64,000 nucleotides of DNA from an uncultured Candidatus Entotheonella sp. (GCA_958295825.1 OY282375.1:601489-665488); one strand, 5' to 3'. Counted from the first letter of the stretch, positions 27,251-36,282 are shown. Notes: a model not told the origin generated them from the letters alone. Program-made: numbers and translations.

Positions 27251-30200
27251 TCACTTTCGGAAACGCAGCACGTAGGCTTCCAAGTAGTCACGCGCCAGTT
27301 CCTGTGCACGGGCGGATTCTTCGAGAGTCATGGATTCGGCGGCGAGCTTCATGTTTTTCTCAGCGAATGCGTTGCCTTGAGTGGCGGCGATGGCGTACCA
27401 AGCATAGGCTTGGACGTTGTCTTTCGGAACCCCTAGGCCCTTGGCGTACATTTCGCCAAGGTTGCGTTGTGCCACAGCATAACCCCTTTCAGCGCCCTTG
27501 CGGTACCATTTGATGGCCTCGGCATAATCTTTCGGAACCCCTAGGCCCCTGGCATACATGACGCCAAGGTCGGCATACGCGTTGATTAGGCCCTGTCCAG
27601 CGGCCTTGCGGTACCATTTGACGGCCTCGGCATGATCTTGCGTCACCCCCTGGCCATTGTCATAACTGATGCCAAGGTTGCGTTGCGCCCAGGAATGGCC
27701 CTGTTCAGCGGCTTTGCGGTACCACTTGACGGCTTCTGCATAATCTTGCGTCACCCCCCGGCCATTGTCATACATGACGCCAAGGTTGTATTGCGCATTC
27801 GCATATCCTTGGTCAGCCGCTTTGCGGTACCACTTGACGGCCTCACGGCCGCTCTGCGCGACGCCACGACCGTTCGAGTACGCCAAACCCAGATTGAATT
27901 GGGCATTCGCATATCCCTGGTCGGCGGCCTTGCGATACCACTTGACGGCCTCGCGGTGGCTCTGCGCGACGCCACGACCTTTCCGGTACATCCAACCCAG
28001 ATTGCTTTGGGCAGCCGCATATCCCTGGTCGGCGGCCATTCGATACCACTTGACGGCCTCGCGGTCGCTCTGCGCAACGCCATGACCTTCCTCGTACATC
28101 CAACCCAGACTGTTTTGGGCCCTCGCATATCCCTGGTCGGCGGCCTTGCGGTACCACTTGACGGCCTCGCGGTGGCTCTGCGCGACGCCACGACCTTTCC
28201 GGTACATCCAACCCAGATTGCTTTGGGCAGCCGCATATCCCTGGTCGGCGGCCATTCGATACCACTTGACGGCCTCGCGGTCGCTCTGCGCGACGCCGCG
28301 ACCGCTATGGTACATCCCACCCAGAGAGTATTGGCCCTTCGCCTCTCCCTGGTCGGCAGCCATTCGATACCACTTGACGGCCTCGCGGTCGCTCTGCGCG
28401 ACGCCGCGACCGCTATGGTACATCCAACCCAGATTGAATTGGGCAGCCGCATATCCCTGGTCGGCGGCCTTGCGATACCACTTGACGGCCTCGCGGTCGC
28501 TCTGCGCGACGCCACGACCGTTCTGGTACGCCAAACCCAGATTGTTTTGGGCAGCCGCATATCCCTGGTCGGCGGCCATTCGATACCACTTGACGGCCTC
28601 GCGGTCGCTCTGCGCGACGCCACGACCGTTCTCGTACATCCAACCCAGATTGAGTTGGGCGGTCCTATGTCCTTGGTCTGCCGCCTTGCGGTACCAGGAA
28701 ACTGCCTGTTCATCGTCTTGCGTGACCGCCAGGCCATCATTATAGGCGCTTCCCAAGAGGAATAGCGCCTCCCGGTCACCATTGCGGGCCAGCCGCCTGA
28801 TCTCCTGAATGACGCGCCGGGCAAGCTCCTGCGCGCGTTCCACATCCTTAGCGAATCCTACCCGGCCAGCAACATAGCTCCTCGCCAGCCACATCACCGC
28901 CAAGGGCTGCCCGCTCTGAGCCGCTTGCGCAAAGAGCCGGCGGGCCCGGGCGTAATCCGTCTGGCCGTTTTGCGGTGCGTACCAACCAATGGCCTCTTGC
29001 AGCATGGCGAGCGCCGCCGACTCGGCAGCCGCCGCCGTGTTCGGCAGCACGACGTCCACCGCCACGTCCGCAGCGTCGATCACGACCCATTGACGCACGG
29101 ATTGGTGATCCCGCCGCTCGACCAGGACATCGTACCTGCCCGGCTTCAGTTCCATGCCGGGGGAATAGTTCGGTTGGATGTTCAGGATGCGGATGCTGCT
29201 GTCCGCTGGGGTCGCCCGCACCGTTAGCCTGTAGGTCGGCGGGCTTGGCGCCGGCGCGTTCGGCAGCACGACGTCCACCGCCACGTCCGCAGCGTCGATC
29301 ACGACCCATTGACGCACGGATTGGTGACCCCGCCGCTCGACCAGGACATCGTACCTGCCCGGCTTCAGTTCCATGCCGGGGGAATAGTTCGGTTGGATGT
29401 TCAGGATGCGGATGCTGCTGTCCGCTGGGGTCGCCCGCACCGTTAGCCTGTAGGTCGGCGGGCTTGGCGCCGGCGTGTTCGGCAGTACGACGTCCACCGC
29501 CACGTCCGCAGCGTCAATCGCGACCCATTGGCGCACGGATTGGTGATCCCGCCGCTCGACCAGGACATCGTACCTGCCCGGCTTCAGTTCCATGCCGGGG
29601 GAATACCTCGGTCGGATGTTCATGATGCGGATGCTGCTGTCCGCCGGGGTCGCCCGCACCGTCAGCCTGTAGGTCGGCGGGCTTGGCGCCGGCGTCACCG
29701 GGTCGGGTTCGTCCGGCGGCGGTTGTAACGCCGGACTCGGCTCGGCGGCAGGCGTCACCGCGGCGGCTTCTCCCGGCGCCAACTGACTGCGATGCTGCGC
29801 AACCCAATACGCCAGACTGCGCTTGGGACGGTTGCTCCCGTCCAGCGCCTCGAGTTCGTCGAGGAGTTCGGCCCGCAGGGCGAACGGCAAAGGGCTGTCC
29901 AGCGCCTGCGCGATGACGTCATACAGGCTGCCCGTAATCGGCCCGCCAAAGTTGTCGCGCAGGTTGCGCAGCGCCTCTTGCTGGCGCGCCCGCTCGTCGC
30001 TTCGAATGCCACCAGGATCAATTGCCAGGGGTGCGCGCGCCATCGAGCCCTCGATTTGCCGGCTGATCCCGCGGCTCAGTTTCACGTGCTCGGGCCGGTT
30101 GTCGCGCACCCACTGCACCACCCGCGTGTTCACGTAGTTCGCCAGCGTCTGAGGGGTGATGAAATGACGCTCGTCCGCCGGGGCGGCGCCGCGCAGCCCG

Positions 30201-30994
30201 TCCAGGACCGCGCCTGTGAAAACGCCGTTGCCACGCTTCACGTCGTCATACGAATACCCGCCTAGCGTCGTACCGGACAACACCACCTGCCCCTTGGCCG
30301 CAGCGATGGCCTCGGCAAAGGCGGCGCCCATGGCGGATTCAGCGTCCGGTCTGCCGCGCCGCGGCCGCTCGCCGATCTTGAGACGCTCGCGGCAGGCGTC
30401 GAGCAGCATCAGACGGCGCGGCGCCGCGGCTTGCGCGATTTCGCCCAGCACCTCCGCGACGCTGATGCCGCTGCGTATGATGAAACGGTGCCGGGAATCA
30501 GCGCCAACCAGATAATCCTGCCCGTCCTGGTTGAAGCCGTGCGTGGCCAGGGCCACCACAAACACGCCGCGCGGGCCGGTTGCCTCCCTGCTTTCGGTCA
30601 AGCCCTCATGGATGTCCGCCCACCCGGCGGGCTGTTGGCGGGCTCCCGCCGCGAGGAGAGCTTGCAGGCGGTCCTGCGATGATTTCTTCTGCGGCTCGCC
30701 GGCCAAAGCCAGGGTGACGCGCTCGGGCGTTAGCAACGACAACTCGACGGCGAACAGATACGCCAGATCGACTGCGTCGTCCACGGCATACGGAACCTCG
30801 GCGAAGAGCTTGTCTTCAAAGTTGCGAACGCCAACGAAAAGTCCGGCGGATTCGGCGGCGTCAAAGTTTTCCTGCCGGCGAATATCCTCCGGCACGGCGC
30901 TTTCGATGCGCTGTAAACCGCGGCCTTCTGCAACGGTCGCGGAAAGTCCTGTCAAGAGCAATAGCAGCCCCACGATAAGGGTGTGTCGAAGCAT
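27251..30994 (-). CDS. Exported caspase-like protease with PEGA and Sel1 repeats
   Basis: 1247 aa from ATG 30994 (GAGGAG upstream). A signal peptide ends near VAEG. The N-terminal p20-like caspase domain carries the dyad: histidine in VALATHGFNQDG (about 152) and cysteine in LLDACRERL (about 201). A Pro-rich linker leads to three near-identical 73-residue PEGA units (about 440-665), each with TYRLTVRATPADSSIRI. A Sel1/TPR-like solenoid of 13 clear 36-residue units (AVKWYRKAADQGYA) and two worn ones then runs to the C-terminus. A caspase fused to two repeat arrays suggests a sensor-protease in the envelope. Target unknown. Confidence 0.85.
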   Translation of the reverse strand: MLRHTLIVGLLLLLTGLSATVAEGRGLQRIESAVPEDIRRQENFDAAESAGLFVGVRNFEDKLFAEVPYAVDDAVDLAYLFAVELSLLTPERVTLALAGEPQKKSSQDRLQALLAAGARQQPAGWADIHEGLTESREATGPRGVFVVALATHGFNQDGQDYLVGADSRHRFIIRSGISVAEVLGEIAQAAAPRRLMLLDACRERLKIGERPRRGRPDAESAMGAAFAEAIAAAKGQVVLSGTTLGGYSYDDVKRGNGVFTGAVLDGLRGAAPADERHFITPQTLANYVNTRVVQWVRDNRPEHVKLSRGISRQIEGSMARAPLAIDPGGIRSDERARQQEALRNLRDNFGGPITGSLYDVIAQALDSPLPFALRAELLDELEALDGSNRPKRSLAYWVAQHRSQLAPGEAAAVTPAAEPSPALQPPPDEPDPVTPAPSPPTYRLTVRATPADSSIRIMNIRPRYSPGMELKPGRYDVLVERRDHQSVRQWVAIDAADVAVDVVLPNTPAPSPPTYRLTVRATPADSSIRILNIQPNYSPGMELKPGRYDVLVERRGHQSVRQWVVIDAADVAVDVVLPNAPAPSPPTYRLTVRATPADSSIRILNIQPNYSPGMELKPGRYDVLVERRDHQSVRQWVVIDAADVAVDVVLPNTAAAAESAALAMLQEAIGWYAPQNGQTDYARARRLFAQAAQSGQPLAVMWLARSYVAGRVGFAKDVERAQELARRVIQEIRRLARNGDREALFLLGSAYNDGLAVTQDDEQAVSWYRKAADQGHRTAQLNLGWMYENGRGVAQSDREAVKWYRMAADQGYAAAQNNLGLAYQNGRGVAQSDREAVKWYRKAADQGYAAAQFNLGWMYHSGRGVAQSDREAVKWYRMAADQGEAKGQYSLGGMYHSGRGVAQSDREAVKWYRMAADQGYAAAQSNLGWMYRKGRGVAQSHREAVKWYRKAADQGYARAQNSLGWMYEEGHGVAQSDREAVKWYRMAADQGYAAAQSNLGWMYRKGRGVAQSHREAVKWYRKAADQGYANAQFNLGLAYSNGRGVAQSGREAVKWYRKAADQGYANAQYNLGVMYDNGRGVTQDYAEAVKWYRKAAEQGHSWAQRNLGISYDNGQGVTQDHAEAVKWYRKAAGQGLINAYADLGVMYARGLGVPKDYAEAIKWYRKGAERGYAVAQRNLGEMYAKGLGVPKDNVQAYAWYAIAATQGNAFAEKNMKLAAESMTLEESARAQELARDYLEAYVLRFRK
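27330..28710 (-). repeat. 108-bp tandem repeat coding for Sel1 units
   Basis: About thirteen copies of a 108-bp unit with strongly conserved DNA (for example CGATACCACTTGACGGCCTC recurs). The copies encode 36-residue Sel1 repeats in one frame. Units 5 and 7 encode identical residues while 6 and 8 differ, a sign of a recent 216-bp duplication. The array is coding and is not a CRISPR. Confidence 0.9.
29036..29694 (-). repeat. 219-bp tandem triplication coding for PEGA units
   Basis: The marker GGGCTTGGCGCCGGCG recurs at 29241, 29460 and 29679, exactly 219 bases apart. The three copies differ at only a few positions, so the expansion is recent. Each encodes one 73-residue PEGA unit with its Pro-rich linker. 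Confidence 0.92.
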
Positions 30995-31191
30995 CGCCAA
31001 TCTCCTCTTGAAAGCCAGGTTAACGAATCTATCGTTGCTCCTGATACGGTGGCCCCGTGAGTCACCTGCGGATGGATGAACCCTTGAACTTCGATACCGT
31101 CACGCCCGCGAAAAACCTGCTCGACAGCGCTCACGACCAGCGTTATCAGGTGGGGGAGGGCGAACCTTGGCCGGAACCTGCCTCGCATCCC

Positions 31192-32421
31192 TCACGGGAG
31201 GATACGTCCAGACAGCGTGCGCAGATTCAATTCGACCGTGGCGTGCCGCGCCCACCAGCTGCAACCCTCGACGCACAATTCCAGCACCACGGTTTCGTCG
31301 TCCACGAACCCGTGGACGTGCGCGGCAACCGACGATTTGGGCGACGGGGACGAGGCGTAGACCGGCTTCCAGTCCTGTTGATCCGACCGGCGCACGAGTA
31401 GCAGTTGCGCATTGTCATTGTCATAGTATCCGATGGTATCGAGCGTCACCGCGACGAGCGTGAACGACGGCGACTGGAACGTCTCAATCGACAGCCCCCC
31501 ATGTCCGAACAACCCGGGGGCGATCCCGTCGTTCGGGACTTTCGTCGTCTCCACGAACCGGGATATTTTCTGCAGCAGCGGCGACAGCTTCTGATCTGGA
31601 ATCGCCGTGAGTGGAAGATCGCGCGCGGGCAACACGCCCTCGAACACTTCGATCTCGAGAGCGGACGGATTCTGCCCGGTGACGGTGCGCACCAGGTCGC
31701 CCAGCTTCCTCGTCAGCGTCCCGGCTTCCAACCAGTAATCAAACCTGTCGCACGTACAGGGTACGAATTGTTTCCCCCACACCGCCTCGTCCTCGGCGCA
31801 TCGTGCCGCTAAGGTCTCCGGGTGCCTCTCGACGACCGCGGTCGGAAAACCCTTCACGCCGGTCGTGTTGGTGCGTGGGTCGTAGTACACGCTCACCAAT
31901 CCGGGCGGGGTCGAGGTCCCGCCCGTCCAGGGAGCCACCAGCACTTCGAGACGCCCCGACCCGGACGACAGGCAGACCCCGGCGATGGAGTTGGATTCAG
32001 CACCCTCGTCGTAGCGAAGCAGCAGTGAATCGTTCCGGTAGAAATTGAGCGACCCTCTGAAATATTCATTCACTAGCGCCCACGGATCGTCGGACGGATC
32101 TATCGGCGTCCACGGCCCCCTCTCGGGGTCGGAGACCGCCCGGATGGTCAGCGGCCCGGTCCCGTCCGCCTGAAAGAACGGTCCCGTCACCGTGACCTCC
32201 ACGTAGTGGACGGGGCTCCCCGTCCCCGGCCACTTCTCAACGACGGACGCGGCCACCTCGACGGCAGCACGCGGTGCCCCGTTCGACCGCTCTGGCCGGC
32301 CCTGTCGTGCCTCGGGTTCGGATCCCCGACCGCCGGACTGGTCAGCCAGTCCGGCGCCGGCCGCGCCAGTCAGCAGCGCGCCGGCCAAAGCCAGTCTCAG
32401 GACCGATAAAAGACTTATCAT
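31192..32421 (-). CDS. Exported protein of unknown function
   Basis: 409 aa from ATG 32421, which has GGAG eight bases upstream; an ATG at 32448 lacks one. A signal peptide ends near AGAGLADQ. A disordered, charged linker is followed by beta-rich segments and four to six cysteines (KQFVPCTCDRFDYWL, ELCVEGCSW) that could form disulfides. No family recognised. It sits between the caspase gene and the coiled-coil duplication. Confidence 0.6.
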   Translation of the reverse strand: MISLLSVLRLALAGALLTGAAGAGLADQSGGRGSEPEARQGRPERSNGAPRAAVEVAASVVEKWPGTGSPVHYVEVTVTGPFFQADGTGPLTIRAVSDPERGPWTPIDPSDDPWALVNEYFRGSLNFYRNDSLLLRYDEGAESNSIAGVCLSSGSGRLEVLVAPWTGGTSTPPGLVSVYYDPRTNTTGVKGFPTAVVERHPETLAARCAEDEAVWGKQFVPCTCDRFDYWLEAGTLTRKLGDLVRTVTGQNPSALEIEVFEGVLPARDLPLTAIPDQKLSPLLQKISRFVETTKVPNDGIAPGLFGHGGLSIETFQSPSFTLVAVTLDTIGYYDNDNAQLLLVRRSDQQDWKPVYASSPSPKSSVAAHVHGFVDDETVVLELCVEGCSWWARHATVELNLRTLSGRILP

Positions 32422-32461
32422 TACCCTAACTCCATCCCCTCGTGTCATCTACGGTTCTCCT

Positions 32462-32500
32462 CTAAAAAGCGTTACAGCCCGGTCGGCGCCCTCGTTCCCC
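32462..32500 (-). pseudogene. Fragment of an acyl-CoA dehydrogenase 3' end, copy 2 (shorter)
   Basis: Reads NEGAD, then a deletion, then the last codons of the family ending before TAG, matching the copy at 33046-33117 but with about 30 bases missing and one inserted base. Non-functional. It follows coiled-coil gene B by about 45 bases. Confidence 0.6.
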
Positions 32501-32546
32501 AGAGTCGTCAGAGCTTCGAAGCGGGTAGTCATGGCGCCGTTGTGGG

Positions 32547-32993
32547 TTACTGAAAGACACCCTTGAACAGGATCAGCACCATCGATCCCAGAAACCCGAA
32601 GACCACCAGGCCAAAGAGCCATATCAGCCAACCGCGCATCTGGCGCATGTCCGCATGAAATTGATCCATGCGCCTTTCCAGGCTATCGAAGCGCTGGCCG
32701 ATGCCTCCTTTCAAGTCGTCAAAACGTTGGGCGATGCTCTCCTTCAGGTCGTCAAAACGCTGGTCGATACCTTCCTTCAGATCGTCAAAACGTTGGTCGA
32801 TACCTTCCTTCAGATCGTCAAAACGCTGGGTGAGGTGAACCAGATTCTGTTCCCGCGCCTTTTCGGCATCAGCCAATCGTCGATTGACGCTGTCATGGCG
32901 CTGCTCGGCAAGCGCGTTCGCATGATCGAAACGCTCGTCCATGCGCTTCGCGAACTCGTCGAAATGCTCCTTGCGGACAAATTCTTCTGCCAT
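32547..32993 (-). CDS. QRFD-repeat coiled-coil protein with C-terminal membrane anchor, copy B
   Basis: 148 aa from ATG 32993 (GGAGG seven bases upstream). MAEEFVRKEHFDEFAKRMDE starts a long helix; five 11-residue units of the type QRFDDLKEGID follow, which fits hendecad coiled coils. A tail anchor (GWLIWLFGLVVFGFLG) closes the protein. Near-identical N- and C-terminal ends to the gene at 33166 show tandem duplication. Likely a homo-oligomeric membrane-surface coil; partner unknown. Confidence 0.75.
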   Translation of the reverse strand: MAEEFVRKEHFDEFAKRMDERFDHANALAEQRHDSVNRRLADAEKAREQNLVHLTQRFDDLKEGIDQRFDDLKEGIDQRFDDLKESIAQRFDDLKGGIGQRFDSLERRMDQFHADMRQMRGWLIWLFGLVVFGFLGSMVLILFKGVFQ

Positions 32994-33045
32994 TGCCACA
33001 CCTCCTCAGTGGAATCTCGCCCCTCGGTCATCATGCGGCCCTCCT

Positions 33046-33117
33046 CTAAAAAGCGTTCAGCCCGGCCAGCGCGCGGCCCAGAACCAAGGCGTGAAATCTC
33101 GTCGGCGCCCTCGTTCC
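33046..33117 (-). pseudogene. Fragment of an acyl-CoA dehydrogenase 3' end, copy 1
   Basis: In the coding sense the segment reads NEGADEI, one extra T, then HALVLGRALAGLNAF and a stop. This matches the closing residues of the intact gcdH at 33900 (EGTDEIHTLVLGRALTGLDA). Only about 70 bases remain. It lies between two coiled-coil genes. Confidence 0.75.
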
Positions 33118-33165
33118 CCAGAGTCGTCAGAGCTGCGGAGCGGGTAGCCATGGTGCCGTTGTGGG

Positions 33166-33720
33166 TTACTGAAAGACACCCTTGAGCAGGATCAGCACAA
33201 TTGATCCCAGAAACCCAAAGACCACCAAGCCAAAGAGCCATATCAGCCAACCGCGCATCTGGCGCATGTCTGCATGAAATTGATCCATGCGCCTTTCCAG
33301 GCCATCGAAGCGCTGGTTGATGCCATCGAAGCGCTGGTTGATGCCTCCTTTCAAGTCATCAAAACGTTGGTCGATGCCATCGAAGCGCTGGCCGATGCCT
33401 CCTTTCAAGTCATCAAAACGTTGGTCGATGCTCACTTTCAGATCGTCAAAACGTTGGTCGATGCTCACCTTCAGATCGTCAAAACGTTGGTCGAAGCCTT
33501 CCTTCAGATCGTCAAAACGTTGGTCGAAGCCTTCCTTCAGATCGTCAAAACGCTGAGTGAGGTGAACCAGATTCTGTTCCCGCGCCTTTTCGGCATCAGC
33601 CAATCGTCGATTGACGCTGTCATGGCGCTGCTCGGCAAGCGCGTTCGCATGATCGAAACGCTCGTCCATGCGCTTCGCGAACTCGTCGAAATGCTCCTTG
33701 CGGACAAATTCTTCTGCCAT
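33166..33720 (-). CDS. QRFD-repeat coiled-coil protein with C-terminal membrane anchor, copy A
   Basis: 184 aa from ATG 33720 (GAGGG upstream). Same N-terminus and tail anchor as the copy at 32547, but nine QRFD units instead of five: two of EGFD type, two of VSID type and several of the shorter GID/GIN form. The extra units come from 33-bp DNA duplications. Residues at the two ends are nearly unchanged between copies, so only length varies. Function unknown. Confidence 0.75.
   Translation of the reverse strand: MAEEFVRKEHFDEFAKRMDERFDHANALAEQRHDSVNRRLADAEKAREQNLVHLTQRFDDLKEGFDQRFDDLKEGFDQRFDDLKVSIDQRFDDLKVSIDQRFDDLKGGIGQRFDGIDQRFDDLKGGINQRFDGINQRFDGLERRMDQFHADMRQMRGWLIWLFGLVVFGFLGSIVLILLKGVFQ
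33290..33555 (-). repeat. 33-bp coding repeats (hendecads) of copy A
   Basis: ATCGTCAAAACGTTGGTCGA recurs about every 33 bases on the plus strand, with near-identical pairs of adjacent units. The same repeat occurs at 32690-32830 in copy B with fewer units. Unit number is therefore the main difference between the two paralogues. Confidence 0.85.
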
Positions 33721-33816
33721 TGCCACACCCTCGTCTCTATCAGAGGCGTCAAGGCAACGCGTGGAAAATCTCGACGCCGCTCTTTCCGCTACCCTCATGT
33801 CCCTGAGTTGAATTGC

Positions 33817-33849
33817 AGGTCGGAGTAGCCGCAGGCGTAATCCGACATT
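33817..33849. repeat. REP-like palindrome, copy 1
   Basis: AGGTCGGAGTAGCC and GCGTAATCCGACATT form an imperfect inverted repeat. Related copies occur at 35108-35138 in the opposite orientation and at 61497-61527. Placed just beyond the 3' end of gcdH. Confidence 0.6.
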
Positions 33850-33899
33850 CCACTAGTCCTACAGTTGCAATTCCATGCAGCCGCTGGCTTCTCAATACA

Positions 33900-35075
33900 T
33901 CAAAATGCGTCCAGGCCCGTCAACGCCCGCCCCAGAACCAGGGTGTGAATCTCGTCGGTGCCCTCGTAGGTGTACACCGATTCGAGGTTGAGCAGGTGGC
34001 GGATGGGCGCGTGCTCCAGCGAGATGCCGCTGGCGCCGTGGATCGAGCGCGCCTTGCGGGCGACCGCCAGCGCCTGCCGCACGTTGTTCTTCTTGGCCAT
34101 GCTGACCTGGTACGGCGTCAGCCGGTCCGCGTCCTTGAGGCGGGCGAAGTGGACGTTCATCAACTGGCCCTTGGCGATCTCCACCGCCATGTCGACCAGA
34201 TGCTCCTGGATCAACTGCTTGCTGCCGATCGGCACGCCGAACTGCACCCGGCTGCGGCTGTAGGCCAAAGCCGAGTCGAAGCACGCCCGCGCCGCGCCCA
34301 TGACGCCCCAGGCGACCCCGAAGCGCGCCTGGTTGAGGCAGGCCAGCGGCGCGCCCAGGCCGCGCGATTCGGGCAGGAGGTTTTCCTTGGGAATACGGCA
34401 GTCCGACAGCACGATCTCGCCGGTATGCGAGGCGCGCATGGACATTTTGCGCAGGATGGCGGGGGTGTCGAAGCCGGGGACGCCGCGCTCGACCAGAAAG
34501 CCGCGCACCGTTTGCTGGTCGTCCGCCGCCAGCTTGGCCCACACCACCGCCACGTCGCACACCGGCGAGTTGGTGATCCACATCTTGCTGCCGTTGAGCA
34601 CGTAGGCGTCGCCGTCCGGGCGCGCCACGGTGCGCATGGCGCCGGGGTCGGATCCGGAGTCGGGTTCCGTGAGGCCGAAACAGCCGATGACCTCGCCCTT
34701 GGCCATGCGAGGCAGCCAGTGTTGCCGCTGCGCCTCGGAGCCGAAGCGATGGATGGCGTACATGGCCAACGAGCCCTGCACCGACACAAAGCTGCGCAGG
34801 CCGCTGTCGCCGTACTCCAGCTCCTGCAGGATGAGGCCATAGGTGACCGCATTGACCCCGGCGCAGCCGTAGCCCTTGATGCTGGCGCCGAGCAGACCGA
34901 GGGCGGCGATCTCCGGCATCAGGTGGTCCGGGAAGGTGTGCTGCTCGAAATGCTCGCCGACAATCGGCAGGTACTTTTCCGCCACGAACTGCCGCACGGT
35001 GTCGCGCGTCAAGCGTTCGTCATCGGTCAGCATCGAGTCGATGTCGGTAAGCTGGTCCAGGGCGATGGGTTCCAT
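33900..35075 (-). CDS. gcdH: Glutaryl-CoA dehydrogenase
   Basis: FAD enzyme that oxidises and decarboxylates glutaryl-CoA to crotonyl-CoA in lysine/tryptophan breakdown, 391 aa. The SVQGSLAMYAIHRFGSEAQ segment and GLTEPDSGSDPGAMRT are characteristic of this branch. The catalytic Glu sits in YEGTDEIHTLVLGRAL near the C-terminus. The crotonyl-CoA product could be hydrated by the enoyl-CoA hydratase at 24680. The thiolase and OB-fold genes precede it on the same strand. Confidence 0.9.
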   Translation of the reverse strand: MEPIALDQLTDIDSMLTDDERLTRDTVRQFVAEKYLPIVGEHFEQHTFPDHLMPEIAALGLLGASIKGYGCAGVNAVTYGLILQELEYGDSGLRSFVSVQGSLAMYAIHRFGSEAQRQHWLPRMAKGEVIGCFGLTEPDSGSDPGAMRTVARPDGDAYVLNGSKMWITNSPVCDVAVVWAKLAADDQQTVRGFLVERGVPGFDTPAILRKMSMRASHTGEIVLSDCRIPKENLLPESRGLGAPLACLNQARFGVAWGVMGAARACFDSALAYSRSRVQFGVPIGSKQLIQEHLVDMAVEIAKGQLMNVHFARLKDADRLTPYQVSMAKKNNVRQALAVARKARSIHGASGISLEHAPIRHLLNLESVYTYEGTDEIHTLVLGRALTGLDAF

Positions 35076-35107
35076 GCTGTCTCCTCGGCTGCCGCGGCAG
35101 GCTGGGG

Positions 35108-35138
35108 AATGTCGGATTATGCTGCGCTAATCCGACCT
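35108..35138. repeat. REP-like palindrome, copy 2
   Basis: AATGTCGGATTATGCTGCGC continues to CTAATCCGACCT, an inverted repeat. It ends on the stop codon of the thiolase gene. With copy 1 it brackets gcdH in opposite orientation. Confidence 0.65.
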
Positions 35139-36282
35139 ACGCCACGTTCGACAGCACCAGGGTGCCGGCAGCGGAGAGCATGCCGCCCATGCCGTTGACC
35201 AGCGACAGGCTGGCGTTCGGCACTTGGCGGGCGCCGCACTCGCCGCGCAGTTGGCGGGTGGCCTCGAGAATCGGGAAGATGCCATACATGCCCGAGTGGG
35301 TGTACGACAGGCCGCCGCCGTTGGTGTTGATCGGCAAAGAGCCGCCGGGGGTCGAACGGCCTGCCTCGAAGAAAGTGACGCCCTCGCCGGGTTCGCACAT
35401 GCCGAGAGATTCGAGCATGATCGGCGGGCCGGAGGTGAAGGCGTCGTAGAGCATCACGTGGTCGAAATCGCCTGGCTCGACGCCCGCCATTTCAAAGGCG
35501 CGTTTACCGGAGACGCGCGTCGCTTCGCTCAGCGGCAGGCCCTTCATCTGCGTCACCATGACGTGCTCGGTGCCCTCGCCGGTGCCGCGCACGTACACGG
35601 GCTTCTTGGCGCAATCCTTGGCGCGGTCGGCGCGTGTCAGCACCACGGCGCCGCCGGCGTCGGTGACCAGGCAGATGTTCAGGATGTTGAACGGGTAGCA
35701 GATGGGCCGTGAGTTCAGCACCTCCGCGACGGTCAGCGGATCGCGGTACATGGCCTTGGGATTCAGCCCGGCCCAGGCGCGCGTGGAGACTGCCACCTGC
35801 GCCCACTGCTCCAGGGTGGTGCCGTAGTCGTGCATGTGGCGCGTGGTGATGAGGCCGAAATACGTCGGCGCGCCGCCGAATCCGAAGGGGGTCTCGAACT
35901 GGCCGCTCAGACTGGCATCGCGCCCGCGCGTCACGCCGACGCCGGACCGGCCGCTCTCGCCGTGCGAAATCACCGCCACGTCGCACAGGCCGTGGTGCAG
36001 CGCCAGCATGGCGTGCTCCACCATGATCATGAAGGAGCAGCCACCGACGCTGGTGCCGTCTACGTAGCGCGGCGTGAGGCCCAGCGCCTCGCCGAGCAGG
36101 GCGGGGGAGTGCTGCCCGGCGGTGAAGATGCCGTCCACGTCGCTCACCTGCAGGCCGGCGTCGCGCACCGCATTGCTGATCGCTTCCAGGTGCAGGGCCA
36201 ACTGGCTGGTATTGGGCAGCACGCCGATGGCGTCGCTCTCGTCCACGCCGACGATACATACGGAATTGCTTAAGCCTTTCAT
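35137..36282 (-). CDS. Thiolase-family protein (SCP2/non-decarboxylating thiolase-like)
   Basis: Acyl-CoA carbon-carbon bond enzyme, 381 aa. SVGGCSFMIMVEHAMLALHH carries the position of the nucleophilic Cys, and NTNGGGLSYTHSGMYGIF the active-site His region. This subfamily works with a DUF35 OB-fold protein, and such a gene (36317) lies 35 bases upstream in the same operon. Steroid side-chain thiolases and acyl-CoA retro-aldolases are related. Whether it cleaves or condenses is not decided by sequence. Confidence 0.85.
   Translation of the reverse strand: MKGLSNSVCIVGVDESDAIGVLPNTSQLALHLEAISNAVRDAGLQVSDVDGIFTAGQHSPALLGEALGLTPRYVDGTSVGGCSFMIMVEHAMLALHHGLCDVAVISHGESGRSGVGVTRGRDASLSGQFETPFGFGGAPTYFGLITTRHMHDYGTTLEQWAQVAVSTRAWAGLNPKAMYRDPLTVAEVLNSRPICYPFNILNICLVTDAGGAVVLTRADRAKDCAKKPVYVRGTGEGTEHVMVTQMKGLPLSEATRVSGKRAFEMAGVEPGDFDHVMLYDAFTSGPPIMLESLGMCEPGEGVTFFEAGRSTPGGSLPINTNGGGLSYTHSGMYGIFPILEATRQLRGECGARQVPNASLSLVNGMGGMLSAAGTLVLSNVA

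Noticed and set aside
27330..28710. Regular 108-bp repeats that look array-like, as in CRISPR
   Set aside because: The whole stretch is one open frame encoding Sel1 units; no spacers of constant size and no cas genes.
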